DNA of 64,000 bases. Origin: Stieleria bergensis (GTDB taxonomy: Bacteria > Planctomycetota > Planctomycetia > Pirellulales > Pirellulaceae). Made by a program: the position numbers and the translations under genes. The stretch lies in assembly GCA_007745635.1 (NCBI GenBank), contig CP036272.1, forward strand, positions 1,406,792-1,470,791, written 5' to 3'. Of this stretch, positions 18,938 through 27,315 are shown one piece after another. Below the pieces are notes generated by a model that ran no database searches, was not told the DNA's origin, and was given only the letters and a program-made list of their open reading frames with translations. The first letter of the stretch is position 1. Every line of letters starts with the position of its first letter.

Positions 18938-19511
18938 ACGATGATCTCTCTTAAATAAGTCTCTGGGGGACAATGTCGCCGTAACCAACAAGCGTCGGTA
19001 AAGTGAAAAGCGGAGGTGCGATTAGCGTGATTCGTTTAGCCAATCGTTGCCGCTGTCAATCAGTTGCTGCCGACTCGAGCGTTATCGTTGAGTCGAATCA
19101 GGGACAGCAGGTAACCAGCGATGGATCGGTGTCAGTGATCCAGGTTCCAGCAGCAAGTGCTATAGAGCGCAGGTGTCTTGCAGTCATCTGCATCTGGCAG
19201 GTCACTGGCACCGACATCAGTTAGCCCCATAACGATGAACGTCGTCAACGTAAACGTAGGTCACTGATCCGCGCAGGGCTGAGATTGAGGGGGATTTCAT
19301 GAGTCGGATTTGCTAGGAAAACCCTCACCTCCCCCCCGCTGACGAGCACACGATGCTAGTTGGCATTGGAATTGCCGTTGCAACCGTTGCATTCGCACCT
19401 TGGACAGCCGAGGCTGCCGGTGGTGTGGGCCTGGTAGACGTCTTGGGGAGCACAACAAATTGCACTGCGATCACTTCGCAAAGCGATCAGCAGTGCGTCT
19501 GATGCATTCGA
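18938..19511. other. Non-coding stretch between the small unknown gene and rtcB
   Basis: About 570 bp with no supportable gene. Apart from the hairpin after rtcB (19462-19496), nothing definite is seen. Confidence 0.5.
19462..19496 (-). terminator. Hairpin after rtcB, probable terminator
   Basis: Arms gcactgc (19462-19468) and gcagtgc (19490-19496) are extended by a gatc/gatc pairing. On the minus strand the stem is followed by aatttgttg, a weak T-rich tail. It starts 15 bp after the rtcB stop. Confidence 0.5.
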
Positions 19512-21017
19512 TCAGTCATCAGCAGGTGCACCATCTTTGATGACGAACCGAGCTCGTAGATGCGCGACTTGCGATGCCAAGTCTGCTTGTTTGACACTGC
19601 GGAGCACTTCTTGGAAGTCCTTGTAGGCATCTGGCGCTTCATCACGCGGATACTGGCGACAGTTGCTGATGATGTCCTGATCTAGCAAACCTTGGTCAAT
19701 CGCTTGTTGCGAGAGTTGCTTCTTCGCTTTGGTCCGGCTGAGGCGACGTCCCGCGCCATGGTTGACGCTGTACGCTGATTTGTCCGCTCCTGCATTGGCA
19801 ACCATGACCGATGATCCATCACGCGGATTGCCAGGTAGCAAGATCGGGTGTCCGGTGGACTCAAATCGTGACCCTTGCAGTTGCGGGTGATTGGCTGGCA
19901 AGGCGCGCGTGGCACCTTTCCGGTGCACCCACTGAGCTTGCCCGTCGATCGGTTCCTGTCGAGCAATATTATGCGAAATGAAGTACACCAAATCGCCTTG
20001 CGCGCCTGGGAAGACCTCTTGGAAGGCCTCCAAAACCAGGGCATTGATCAGCAGGTGATTGACGGTCGCAAAGTTCGCTCCCATCGCCATATCGCAAAGG
20101 TATTGCTGGCCTTCAGGTGAATCGACATGAGCGTAAGCCAGTTGCGGATCATTCGCTGGGAACGGTTGGCCTCGCTCTTGAAACAATGATTTCAATGCGC
20201 GAAACTGCATCATGGCCAGGTCATGACCGAAACCACGCGATCCGCAATGCGAGAGGAACGCGACGCAGCCATCTTTCAAACCGAATTGGCTCGCCACGCC
20301 AGTTTGCTGTTGGTCCACTTGAACCGCTTCGGCTTCACCGAAGTGGTTGCCGCCTCCGTAACTTCCCAGCTGACGGTACTTGGTATCCAGACGTTTTTGC
20401 TTATCGCGTTCACGACCGATCCACTCCAAACGCTCAGCCAAGGTTTCCGTGCGACCATCGGGCGCGCTGTGCGAGGCGTCCTCGCAGGCGTCAGCCCAGT
20501 GAGTGGGAATGCCCAGATTCTTTAGGACAGACTTCGATGCACCCTCGGTGGCAACCTGGAATCCCAAGCGGCTCTTGACCGACCGAGATTTCGGCACATG
20601 GCGTTGTCCGCGACCGGCACCGGTTGGCACGCGTTCACAGATCGCTCGGATCACTGCACGACGAACCTTTTTGGATTCCAGCTCACTCGCCTCCAGGTCC
20701 ATTTGCAACAGGCTCATGCTGCACTTGATATCCACCCCGACCGGCCCGGGGTAAACGTGATCTGGTGACACCATCACGCAGCCCACCGGTGCCCCGTAAC
20801 CAAGGTGCGCATCCGGGTTCAGCACCACGTGGCTGACGCCGGGGGCGAGTCGACTGTTGATCGCTTGCTGAAAGGTCTGATCACCAAAGGTCTGTCGAAT
20901 TGATTCCGTTCCAATCACAGTGATGGGTGATGTTTCTGGTCCGACTGGAAGGGTCGCCGTTGCCTCACCGGTGATTTGAAGTTGTTCTTGGATCAGGTTG
21001 GTAGGTTGTTGGTTCAT
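19512..21017 (-). CDS. rtcB: RtcB-family RNA ligase
   Basis: A 501-residue member of the GTP- and Mn2+-dependent RNA ligases that join 3'-phosphate or 2',3'-cyclic phosphate ends to 5'-OH ends in tRNA splicing or RNA repair. HLGYGAPVGCV, the metal-binding GVDIKCSM (Asp and Cys retained), GGGNHFGEAEAV, HCGSRGFGHDLA and the guanylylation motif NHGAGRRLSRTKAKK are present in family order. The start at ATG 21017 (MNQQPTNLIQEQ) is preferred over a GTG/TTG-type extension from 21068. No archease or RtcA gene is nearby. GVDIKCSM differs from the common DIGCGM or DINCGV form. Confidence 0.93.
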   Translation of the reverse strand: MNQQPTNLIQEQLQITGEATATLPVGPETSPITVIGTESIRQTFGDQTFQQAINSRLAPGVSHVVLNPDAHLGYGAPVGCVMVSPDHVYPGPVGVDIKCSMSLLQMDLEASELESKKVRRAVIRAICERVPTGAGRGQRHVPKSRSVKSRLGFQVATEGASKSVLKNLGIPTHWADACEDASHSAPDGRTETLAERLEWIGRERDKQKRLDTKYRQLGSYGGGNHFGEAEAVQVDQQQTGVASQFGLKDGCVAFLSHCGSRGFGHDLAMMQFRALKSLFQERGQPFPANDPQLAYAHVDSPEGQQYLCDMAMGANFATVNHLLINALVLEAFQEVFPGAQGDLVYFISHNIARQEPIDGQAQWVHRKGATRALPANHPQLQGSRFESTGHPILLPGNPRDGSSVMVANAGADKSAYSVNHGAGRRLSRTKAKKQLSQQAIDQGLLDQDIISNCRQYPRDEAPDAYKDFQEVLRSVKQADLASQVAHLRARFVIKDGAPADD

Positions 21018-21062
21018 GCAAACGTTTACGGGGTGATCGTCGCGTGCGCGCAGCAGCGCACT

Positions 21063-21106
21063 GGTCAACTGGCGACGTGGTGAAGGTCAACTGGCGACGT
21101 GGTGAA
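21063..21106. repeat. Two 22-bp tandem repeats upstream of rtcB
   Basis: The unit starting ggtcaactggcgacgtgg and ending tgaa occurs twice without mismatch (21063-21084, 21085-21106), followed by ggtc of a third copy. It lies between the rtcB start and the CHAT gene stop. Confidence 0.85.
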
Positions 21107-21156
21107 GGTCGAGGCCGACGTTTCCACAGACAGATGATTCGCTCCTGCGAATCCGC

Positions 21157-24100
21157 TCAGTTTAGTGGCGTGCTCATCAGGTAGCTCGACCAGAAGAATG
21201 GCTGGTCGCCCGATAGCATTACCCCCTCTAGATCATCTCCAAGCAAAGTAGGTTCGCCTGTCGGATCTAAAACGCTGCCACGAAGAATTTGCCGAGCGCG
21301 ATCAAAGGCTTCCAAAGCGGAGGCAAATGGGAGTTCTTGGCCGTACTCCTGAATCAACGTCGCCGTGCTTTGACCACCAAGCGCCCAGCGACTGAGCACA
21401 ACATCGCGTACACCACTGTATTGCAGCTGCGCAATGGTCGCCATGATTTCAGAGCCCAGCGGTGGCTGTCCGGTGTCCAGATAGCATCGGAACCCCGATA
21501 AGAATACCGAACTGGGCACGCGTGGAGGTGGCCCCAGCCAATCTTCAAACGTACCGAGTGGTTGGCTGGTATCGCTGGGGATCAGTGCGGTGCGAAGCAG
21601 TGCGCCGGCTTTGGGGGTGGTGACTTGACCGACGATCAAGTGGTTGGCGACTTCGCCACTGCGACTGCTGGGAATCGCATAGCCGTTGGGAATCTCCACC
21701 CACTGTCCGGCTGGCAGAACATCGGTGATCGACTTGGCGATGGCGGCATCGTGTTCCATGTCACGCGGTGCAAAGAACCGGCCCAGGGCAATGCCGATGT
21801 GATGATCTTGCGGTGGTGCGGCGGTGGGCGACAAGGCCAGTGCAGGCGTGGCCGCGTAGGACAACGACACGGCATCGCCCAGCAGTTCCGAGGAAGCATC
21901 ATCGGTCGGCAGCAACTCAAATGGCAGGTACCAAAGTCGACTGTCAGGAATCACCACCAGTCGTTCAACCTTCGCTAGAACACCTTGCAAAATGGGGCCA
22001 GTGTCTGGCGGGATCAAACGATCACGCAGCGACATGGCTTGTTGGCGCCAGGCATCATCCGTTGGCAGGCGAGGCTTTTTCTTGGTTCCAACGCCAACGG
22101 TTCGCAGCAGGTTAGCGATGTCAGCATCAATTCGCGGGCCGCCTTTGATTGACCAGATGGTGGCTTTTTCTTTGGTGGCTAGAATCGCATGGTAGAATCC
22201 GCCGTCGCGGAGATAGATCAACAATCCCGTTTTGTCTGGGATCTCCCCTAAGGGTTTCTTTTCGTCCAGCGGCTTGGGCACCACGGTCGGGATCTCGTTG
22301 CGATCCAAGGCCATCGCCCAGGTTTGGCTGATCAGTTTGCCATAGTTGGCGGCCGCTTGTTCCGGAGCGATTTGTTGTTTGGGTTGGTTGGCCGCCGCGA
22401 GCTGCGCCGCACTTAGATTTCGCACTAAAGCATCGGCTGTATTGCGCCACTGTAAGTCCTTTGGTAATAGCATCGGACCGGGCATGCGAGTCACCGCATT
22501 GGCCTGTAGCAAGCGGCCACCTAAGGCCAGCGGTTGTGTGACTCGGCCTTGCTGCAATTGTTCGATCCGCAGCATGGCATCGGGAGCGTTGTTGCGCGCA
22601 AACGCCGTGCTCAGTCGTGCCACACGCAAGCGATCTCGATTGGCAACTTGCCCCGCCAAGGCGTCGGTGGCATCGCGACGCCAGACCGCGATGGAGGGTG
22701 GATCAGCATACGTCGCCAACAGGTCATCAATCGATCCAGTGTCCTTGGTGGAGGCGATGATCTGATTCAGGCGAGCCAATTGATACAACCGCGGCATGGA
22801 GATCAGGCCCCGGTTACGGACCTTGTGGTCGGTGGCAAAGGCAAACATGGCGCCAAGCGGTTTCTGCCAAGGCATCGGGTTGCCCGAGGCCGCGTAGGGC
22901 TGGCGAGTGGCAAGTCGAGCCGATAGGTAAGCCATGTAACTGCGCAATCGAGGCACAACCATGTCGCGCCGGCTTAACATCGCGCCGGCGTCTTGTAAAC
23001 GCTGTGTCGCATAGGCTAGGTCACCGGCCGTGATCGCAGCATCGACGCTCGCCAGCAAGCATTGTGCGGAGGCCAGACGCGATTCGCGAATCAAGGCCGC
23101 AGCGATCTCGCTGGCGGCCGCTTGCACCGCTTTGGCGGTCTGCGCTGTGCTGCAGCCTGCGGCTAACATCATTGCTTCGCCGACAAATTCCAGTTGATCC
23201 TCCGCGCCCGCTTGATTGGCCGCCGCAATGGCTTGTTGCAACGCTTGGTCTGGTTTGGCAGTCGCGGCAACCGCTGATGCCGAAGCCAAATTGGCAATCG
23301 GAGTCAACGGATGGATGCGACCTTGTAGCAGGCCAAACTGAACCGAATCTTTCACCGCCATTTCGTCTTGACCGGCGCCGAAGCGTTCGCAACCTCGCAT
23401 GGCTCCGATCATGACTTTGGCGATGGGCACGTTCAGTCCAGCAGGAAACTTGGTCGCTTCTAAGCATTGTTGTGGCCCCGAATCCAAACGGGCCAATTCA
23501 CCCATGATGATGCGTCGACGGTAGTTGGCAATCGCAATGCCTCGCAGCACTTCGACCACGTTCAGGCGGCGAATGTTTTGGGACTCAATCGCGCCCCCGG
23601 CCGCAATGGCTGCTTCATCAATCACTTGCCCACGGACAAAACTGATTTCACTCGGCAACGGAATTCGATTGAACCGACGCGCTGCTTGCCAAAGGTAACG
23701 AGGGGGGGTGACGGCGACGTTACCGGTGTTGTTGAGATCCCGCCAAAGAGGACGCGCCATCCAACCACGATTGCGAGCTACGATCGCAAACAGTTGATCC
23801 AAGCTCCGCATCGCGGATTCTAAATCACCTAGCTGATATTGGGTTTCCGCCAACATCGCATACACCGGAATCGAATCAACCCAGCGGCCGGCCGCGTCAA
23901 CACGCGTGCGCCGCAGAGCGACATCGAATCCGTCCAAGGCACGATCGAGCTCGCCAGCGCGATAAAACTCCATCGCAATGAAATATTCCTGCGGTGGTGA
24001 CGAGTTGTTGCCAGGTCCGGTAACCCCCGGGAAACGTCCACCGGGGAACTGATTTCCAGGCGGCTGATTTCCAGGCGGCTGATTCTGAGCCATCAACGTT

Positions 24101-24219
24101 GACCAAGGGAACACCGTCAGCAAAACCCAAACCAGGCTTAGCAGTGGAAGCGACGTTCCGCACGCAATGGCCGATGGGGAGACGATCCGCGCAGAACGTT
24201 GGGGCTTTGGTGATTTCAT
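21157..24219 (-). CDS. Exported helical-repeat protein with degenerate C-terminal CHAT domain
   Basis: A 1020-residue protein starting at ATG 24219 with a signal peptide (SLVWVLLTVFPWSTLMAQ), then a short NQPPG repeat. TPR-like helices occur at about 70-140 (YRAGELDRALDGFDVALRR, LAETQYQLGDLESAMRSLD) and a long helical middle follows. The C-terminal region (about 650-1018) follows the CHAT caspase-like pattern: VERLVVIPDSRLWYLPFELL near 750 and VRDVVLSRWALGG near 930. The usual LSAC catalytic block reads FLSGFRC near 906 and the His block reads VANHLIVG, so catalysis is doubtful. It may be a scaffold or a secreted pseudo-protease. It follows the SulP gene on the same strand by about 340 bp. 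Confidence 0.75.
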   Translation of the reverse strand: MKSPKPQRSARIVSPSAIACGTSLPLLSLVWVLLTVFPWSTLMAQNQPPGNQPPGNQFPGGRFPGVTGPGNNSSPPQEYFIAMEFYRAGELDRALDGFDVALRRTRVDAAGRWVDSIPVYAMLAETQYQLGDLESAMRSLDQLFAIVARNRGWMARPLWRDLNNTGNVAVTPPRYLWQAARRFNRIPLPSEISFVRGQVIDEAAIAAGGAIESQNIRRLNVVEVLRGIAIANYRRRIIMGELARLDSGPQQCLEATKFPAGLNVPIAKVMIGAMRGCERFGAGQDEMAVKDSVQFGLLQGRIHPLTPIANLASASAVAATAKPDQALQQAIAAANQAGAEDQLEFVGEAMMLAAGCSTAQTAKAVQAAASEIAAALIRESRLASAQCLLASVDAAITAGDLAYATQRLQDAGAMLSRRDMVVPRLRSYMAYLSARLATRQPYAASGNPMPWQKPLGAMFAFATDHKVRNRGLISMPRLYQLARLNQIIASTKDTGSIDDLLATYADPPSIAVWRRDATDALAGQVANRDRLRVARLSTAFARNNAPDAMLRIEQLQQGRVTQPLALGGRLLQANAVTRMPGPMLLPKDLQWRNTADALVRNLSAAQLAAANQPKQQIAPEQAAANYGKLISQTWAMALDRNEIPTVVPKPLDEKKPLGEIPDKTGLLIYLRDGGFYHAILATKEKATIWSIKGGPRIDADIANLLRTVGVGTKKKPRLPTDDAWRQQAMSLRDRLIPPDTGPILQGVLAKVERLVVIPDSRLWYLPFELLPTDDASSELLGDAVSLSYAATPALALSPTAAPPQDHHIGIALGRFFAPRDMEHDAAIAKSITDVLPAGQWVEIPNGYAIPSSRSGEVANHLIVGQVTTPKAGALLRTALIPSDTSQPLGTFEDWLGPPPRVPSSVFLSGFRCYLDTGQPPLGSEIMATIAQLQYSGVRDVVLSRWALGGQSTATLIQEYGQELPFASALEAFDRARQILRGSVLDPTGEPTLLGDDLEGVMLSGDQPFFWSSYLMSTPLN

Positions 24220-24561
24220 AGCAATGGATGTACCAAAGGAAGAAGATGCCAGCATGGCGACGAGAAAAGAGAACAGGGCCGTTCTTTCGTCTCAGTTTAG
24301 TGTAGATCAATACTGGCTCAGCGTCGAATCGGGCAAAGAATCTTTGCCGCCCAAGCACTTCAAGGGGACGCGATCAAAGCATGCATAAGCCGCATGCGGG
24401 CCGTTGCGCATCCGAGGTTTTGGCGTTCGCCACGGTTTTTGGTGATGAGCGTTTTTTTGACGACCATGGTGCTTGCAAGCACGGCAACCTACGGATTTGG
24501 CGTTAGCACACGGATTTGTCGCGTTCAGATGGAAACGGAACGGCGGCTGGTGCCTAAGCCG
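24220..24561. other. Intergenic stretch with a dispersed palindromic repeat copy
   Basis: About 340 bp between the SulP-carbonic anhydrase stop and the CHAT gene start. It contains at 24467-24494 a copy of an element seen again, inverted, at 62339-62398; its core gtgcttgcaagcac (24469-24482) is a perfect 14-bp palindrome. A short plus-strand open frame with one hydrophobic stretch spans the repeat but is not supported as a gene. Confidence 0.5.
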
Positions 24562-26904
24562 CTAGACCACTTTGGCTGAGAGTTCTTTGGTCGGATCCGG
24601 GGTGTCATCAAGGAAGTAGATTTTCCCGCTAGACACATCGTAGACAGCGCCGACAACTTGGGTCTTGCCTTCGTCAATGGCTTTGGCGATCGCGCTGCTG
24701 ATCAAGGGGATTTGTTCCACCGTGTGCTGGACGTTGCGGACCACGATTTCGTCGACGAAGTCCGATTGCATTTGTTCCGACTTGTCTTTGGCGTCGCGAC
24801 ACTCCTGTGGGTTCACCACCTCAGCAACTTTGTCAACGATTGCCCCCAAGTGCTGGCAACCGGTCACTGCTGCCACGTCGGCTTCTTGAGCGACCAAGTC
24901 GATGCTGGAGATCACTGCTCCACAGCGTGTGTGTCCGAGGACCAGCACCAGTTTTACGCCACTGACTGCGACGGCGTATTCCAGGCTGGCCATCGACTTG
25001 GTGCCGATGATGTTGCCAGCGACTCGGATGCTAAACACATCGCCGATGCCTTGATCCAGAATCAATTCCACCGGGACTCTTGAGTCAATGCAGCTGAGCA
25101 CTGCGGACAACGGGTTTTGTCCCATGCTGGTGGCGTTGACTTGGCGGCCCAGGTCGCGGCTCACACGTTTTCCGTTGACGAAGCGTTGATTGCCTTCTTT
25201 TAGCAACGCCAGGACTTGGTCGGGGGTGCTGCGTTCTTTGAGTTCCTTGGTGGCATAATCAGCGAACAGCAATTCGTCTTTCATGTCGTACTTGCTGCGG
25301 AATCCTCGTAGGGAGACCTTCACGCCGCGCGCCGGGGCGTCCTTGTCTTTGAATTCGCGGATCATGCTTAAGATGTCCGGATCGATATAATCGGAGGCGC
25401 TCGCATCGATCAGGATGTGCGTCCCACTTTGTGTTTCATCAAACAGTTGATTCAGTGAACCACGGTTCAGAAAGCTGACCTGTTGAGCCAGTTCAACGTG
25501 CGTGATTTCCCCATCGAGGTGAGTTTCTAGCACACGGCGAATGGGGCTTCGCAAATTACTGTTCAAAATGAACAGGGTGCTAATGGCTAACCCGATCAGG
25601 ATCCCCGTCAACAGATCGGTGCGGACAATGGCGACGACGGTGACGATAAAGGGAATGAATTGGTAGCGGCCCTCGGACCACATTTGTTTGACCAGTTTCG
25701 GGCTGGCCAGTTTGAATCCTGTTACCAGCAGGATCGCCGCCAAGCAAGACAGCGGAATGGTATTGAGCAGCTTGGGAAACATCATCACAAAGATCAACAA
25801 CAAGCCACCATGGAAAATGGCACTCGCTTTGGTCTTTGCGCCAATACCCACATTCACGCTGCCGCGGACGATGACGCTGGTCACCGGCAGGCCTCCAAAG
25901 GCACCCGAGACCATGTTGCCAATCCCTTGAGCGAAGAGTTCACGGTTGGCCGGTGATTGGCGGCGGTGAGGGTCGAGCTTATCGACCGCTTCTAAGTTCA
26001 ACAGTGATTCCAATGACGCCACAATTGCGATCGTGACCGCTGCTTGCCAGACGATCGGGTTGCCGATTTGCATCCAGTCAGGAAAAATCAGCAAGTTGAA
26101 AAAGTCACGCACCGGCCCCTGTGTACTTTCCTCGTCAATCGGAATGTTGACTAAGTGCTCGGCACCAATGTTGATCGCTTCGTGAAACGATTGGAACCAG
26201 TACTGCAGCACGACTCCAAGAATCACCACCACCAACGGACCTGGGATCACCAGCTTCTTGAGCTGCGGAATCCGGTCCCAGGCGATCAGTAAGATCACCG
26301 ACAAAATGCCCACGATCGCTGCACCGATGTGGTAATCGTTGATCACCCTGAATAATTCGCTGAGCGTGGTCTCGTGGTCAGGCTGGTACCAATCGTACTG
26401 GCCTTCCGGGTTTTGGTCATGACCGAAGACGTGCGGCAACTGCTTGAGAATCAGAATCACACCGATTGCCGCCAGCAGCCCCTTGATCACACTTGATGGG
26501 AAGAAGGCCGACAACGATCCGGCACGGGCGAAGCCCAAGCCAACCTGCAGGACGCCGCCGAGAAACACCGCCAGCAAAAAGGTTTCGACCGACCCACACT
26601 GCGTCAACCAGTGCAAAACGACTGCCGTTAATCCGGCTGCGGGACCGCTGACACTGGTCTGAGATCCACTGAGCGGTCCGACCACCAAACCACCGACGAT
26701 TCCTGCAATCAATCCCGACATCAGCGGTAGATTGATTTGGTCGCCTTCAGGATCGGACGCCAAGGCAATGCCCAGGCATAGCGGTAGCGCGACAAGAAAA
26801 ACCACCAAGCCACCGCGAACGTCCGCGAACAGTGTCGAGGGCGCGAATGGTTTGAGGTTGCCGGGGTTCGTTTGCTGTGGGGTGCTTGCTGATTCGCTGG
26901 CCAT
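24562..26904 (-). CDS. SulP anion transporter fused to beta-carbonic anhydrase
   Basis: A 780-residue fusion. Residues about 25-435 form a SulP membrane transporter (FADVRGGLVVFLVALPLCLG, GPAAGLTAVV, GGLPVTSVIVRGSVNVGIGA). A diverged STAS domain follows (about 455-545). From about 560 to the end comes a complete beta-carbonic anhydrase: LLKEGNQRFVNG, the zinc-binding C-x-D-R block LSCIDSRVPVE near 605 and LGHTRCGAV near 657. The likely role is uptake of bicarbonate coupled to interconversion with CO2 at the inner membrane face. SulP-carbonic anhydrase fusions are known; substrate is inferred. A second inorganic-carbon gene, dabA, lies at the right end of the window. Confidence 0.93.
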   Translation of the reverse strand: MASESASTPQQTNPGNLKPFAPSTLFADVRGGLVVFLVALPLCLGIALASDPEGDQINLPLMSGLIAGIVGGLVVGPLSGSQTSVSGPAAGLTAVVLHWLTQCGSVETFLLAVFLGGVLQVGLGFARAGSLSAFFPSSVIKGLLAAIGVILILKQLPHVFGHDQNPEGQYDWYQPDHETTLSELFRVINDYHIGAAIVGILSVILLIAWDRIPQLKKLVIPGPLVVVILGVVLQYWFQSFHEAINIGAEHLVNIPIDEESTQGPVRDFFNLLIFPDWMQIGNPIVWQAAVTIAIVASLESLLNLEAVDKLDPHRRQSPANRELFAQGIGNMVSGAFGGLPVTSVIVRGSVNVGIGAKTKASAIFHGGLLLIFVMMFPKLLNTIPLSCLAAILLVTGFKLASPKLVKQMWSEGRYQFIPFIVTVVAIVRTDLLTGILIGLAISTLFILNSNLRSPIRRVLETHLDGEITHVELAQQVSFLNRGSLNQLFDETQSGTHILIDASASDYIDPDILSMIREFKDKDAPARGVKVSLRGFRSKYDMKDELLFADYATKELKERSTPDQVLALLKEGNQRFVNGKRVSRDLGRQVNATSMGQNPLSAVLSCIDSRVPVELILDQGIGDVFSIRVAGNIIGTKSMASLEYAVAVSGVKLVLVLGHTRCGAVISSIDLVAQEADVAAVTGCQHLGAIVDKVAEVVNPQECRDAKDKSEQMQSDFVDEIVVRNVQHTVEQIPLISSAIAKAIDEGKTQVVGAVYDVSSGKIYFLDDTPDPTKELSAKVV

Positions 26905-27315
26905 CGGGGTCTCGCAATGTATCTCACAGATTGATGCATTTGATCACGTCTGTCTCACCTCGCTGCCCGTTTGGCAATGTGACAGAACGCCCCGGTGAAC
27001 GGGGGTGTGCGGAAATGATCCAGTCGCTGATCCTGCTGTAGCAAACTAGCATAATCATCGGTTGCTTGGGACCGGAATGGTGCGTCTGCCAACGAGTTTG
27101 ACCAAGAAACGACAGGGGGGAGACTCGCTGCGTACTGGGGACATCCACGCTCCCTGCGGAAGGGCCCCGTCAGTGCGGCCAGGTCGGGAAATCTGCATCA
27201 AACGCTTGTTTTGCGAACCCTGCCATCACCCTCTGCAGGCCGGGAAAGCCTGAGTTTCGGGCAAGCGGGAGTGTAACGCAAACGCCGTCAGAGGCTCGCG
27301 ATTCGTCTATTGGCA
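26905..27315. other. Intergenic region upstream of SulP-carbonic anhydrase
   Basis: About 410 bp between the uxaA stop and the SulP start, both on the minus strand. It should hold the promoter of the SulP gene. GC-rich inverted repeats occur near 26989-27004 (ccccggtgaacgggg) and 27236-27252 (caggccgggaaagcctg). Nothing else was recognised. Confidence 0.4.

Noticed and set aside
24394-24579. 61-codon plus-strand frame with one hydrophobic stretch
   Set aside because: It contains the dispersed palindromic repeat and overlaps the end of the SulP-carbonic anhydrase gene; the hydrophobic stretch is probably chance.
27164-27260. Segment resembling a signal recognition particle RNA core (ggccaggtcgggaaatctgc)
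   Set aside because: The conserved GGAAGGNAGCA part of the core is absent and no long hairpin with the asymmetric loop could be drawn.
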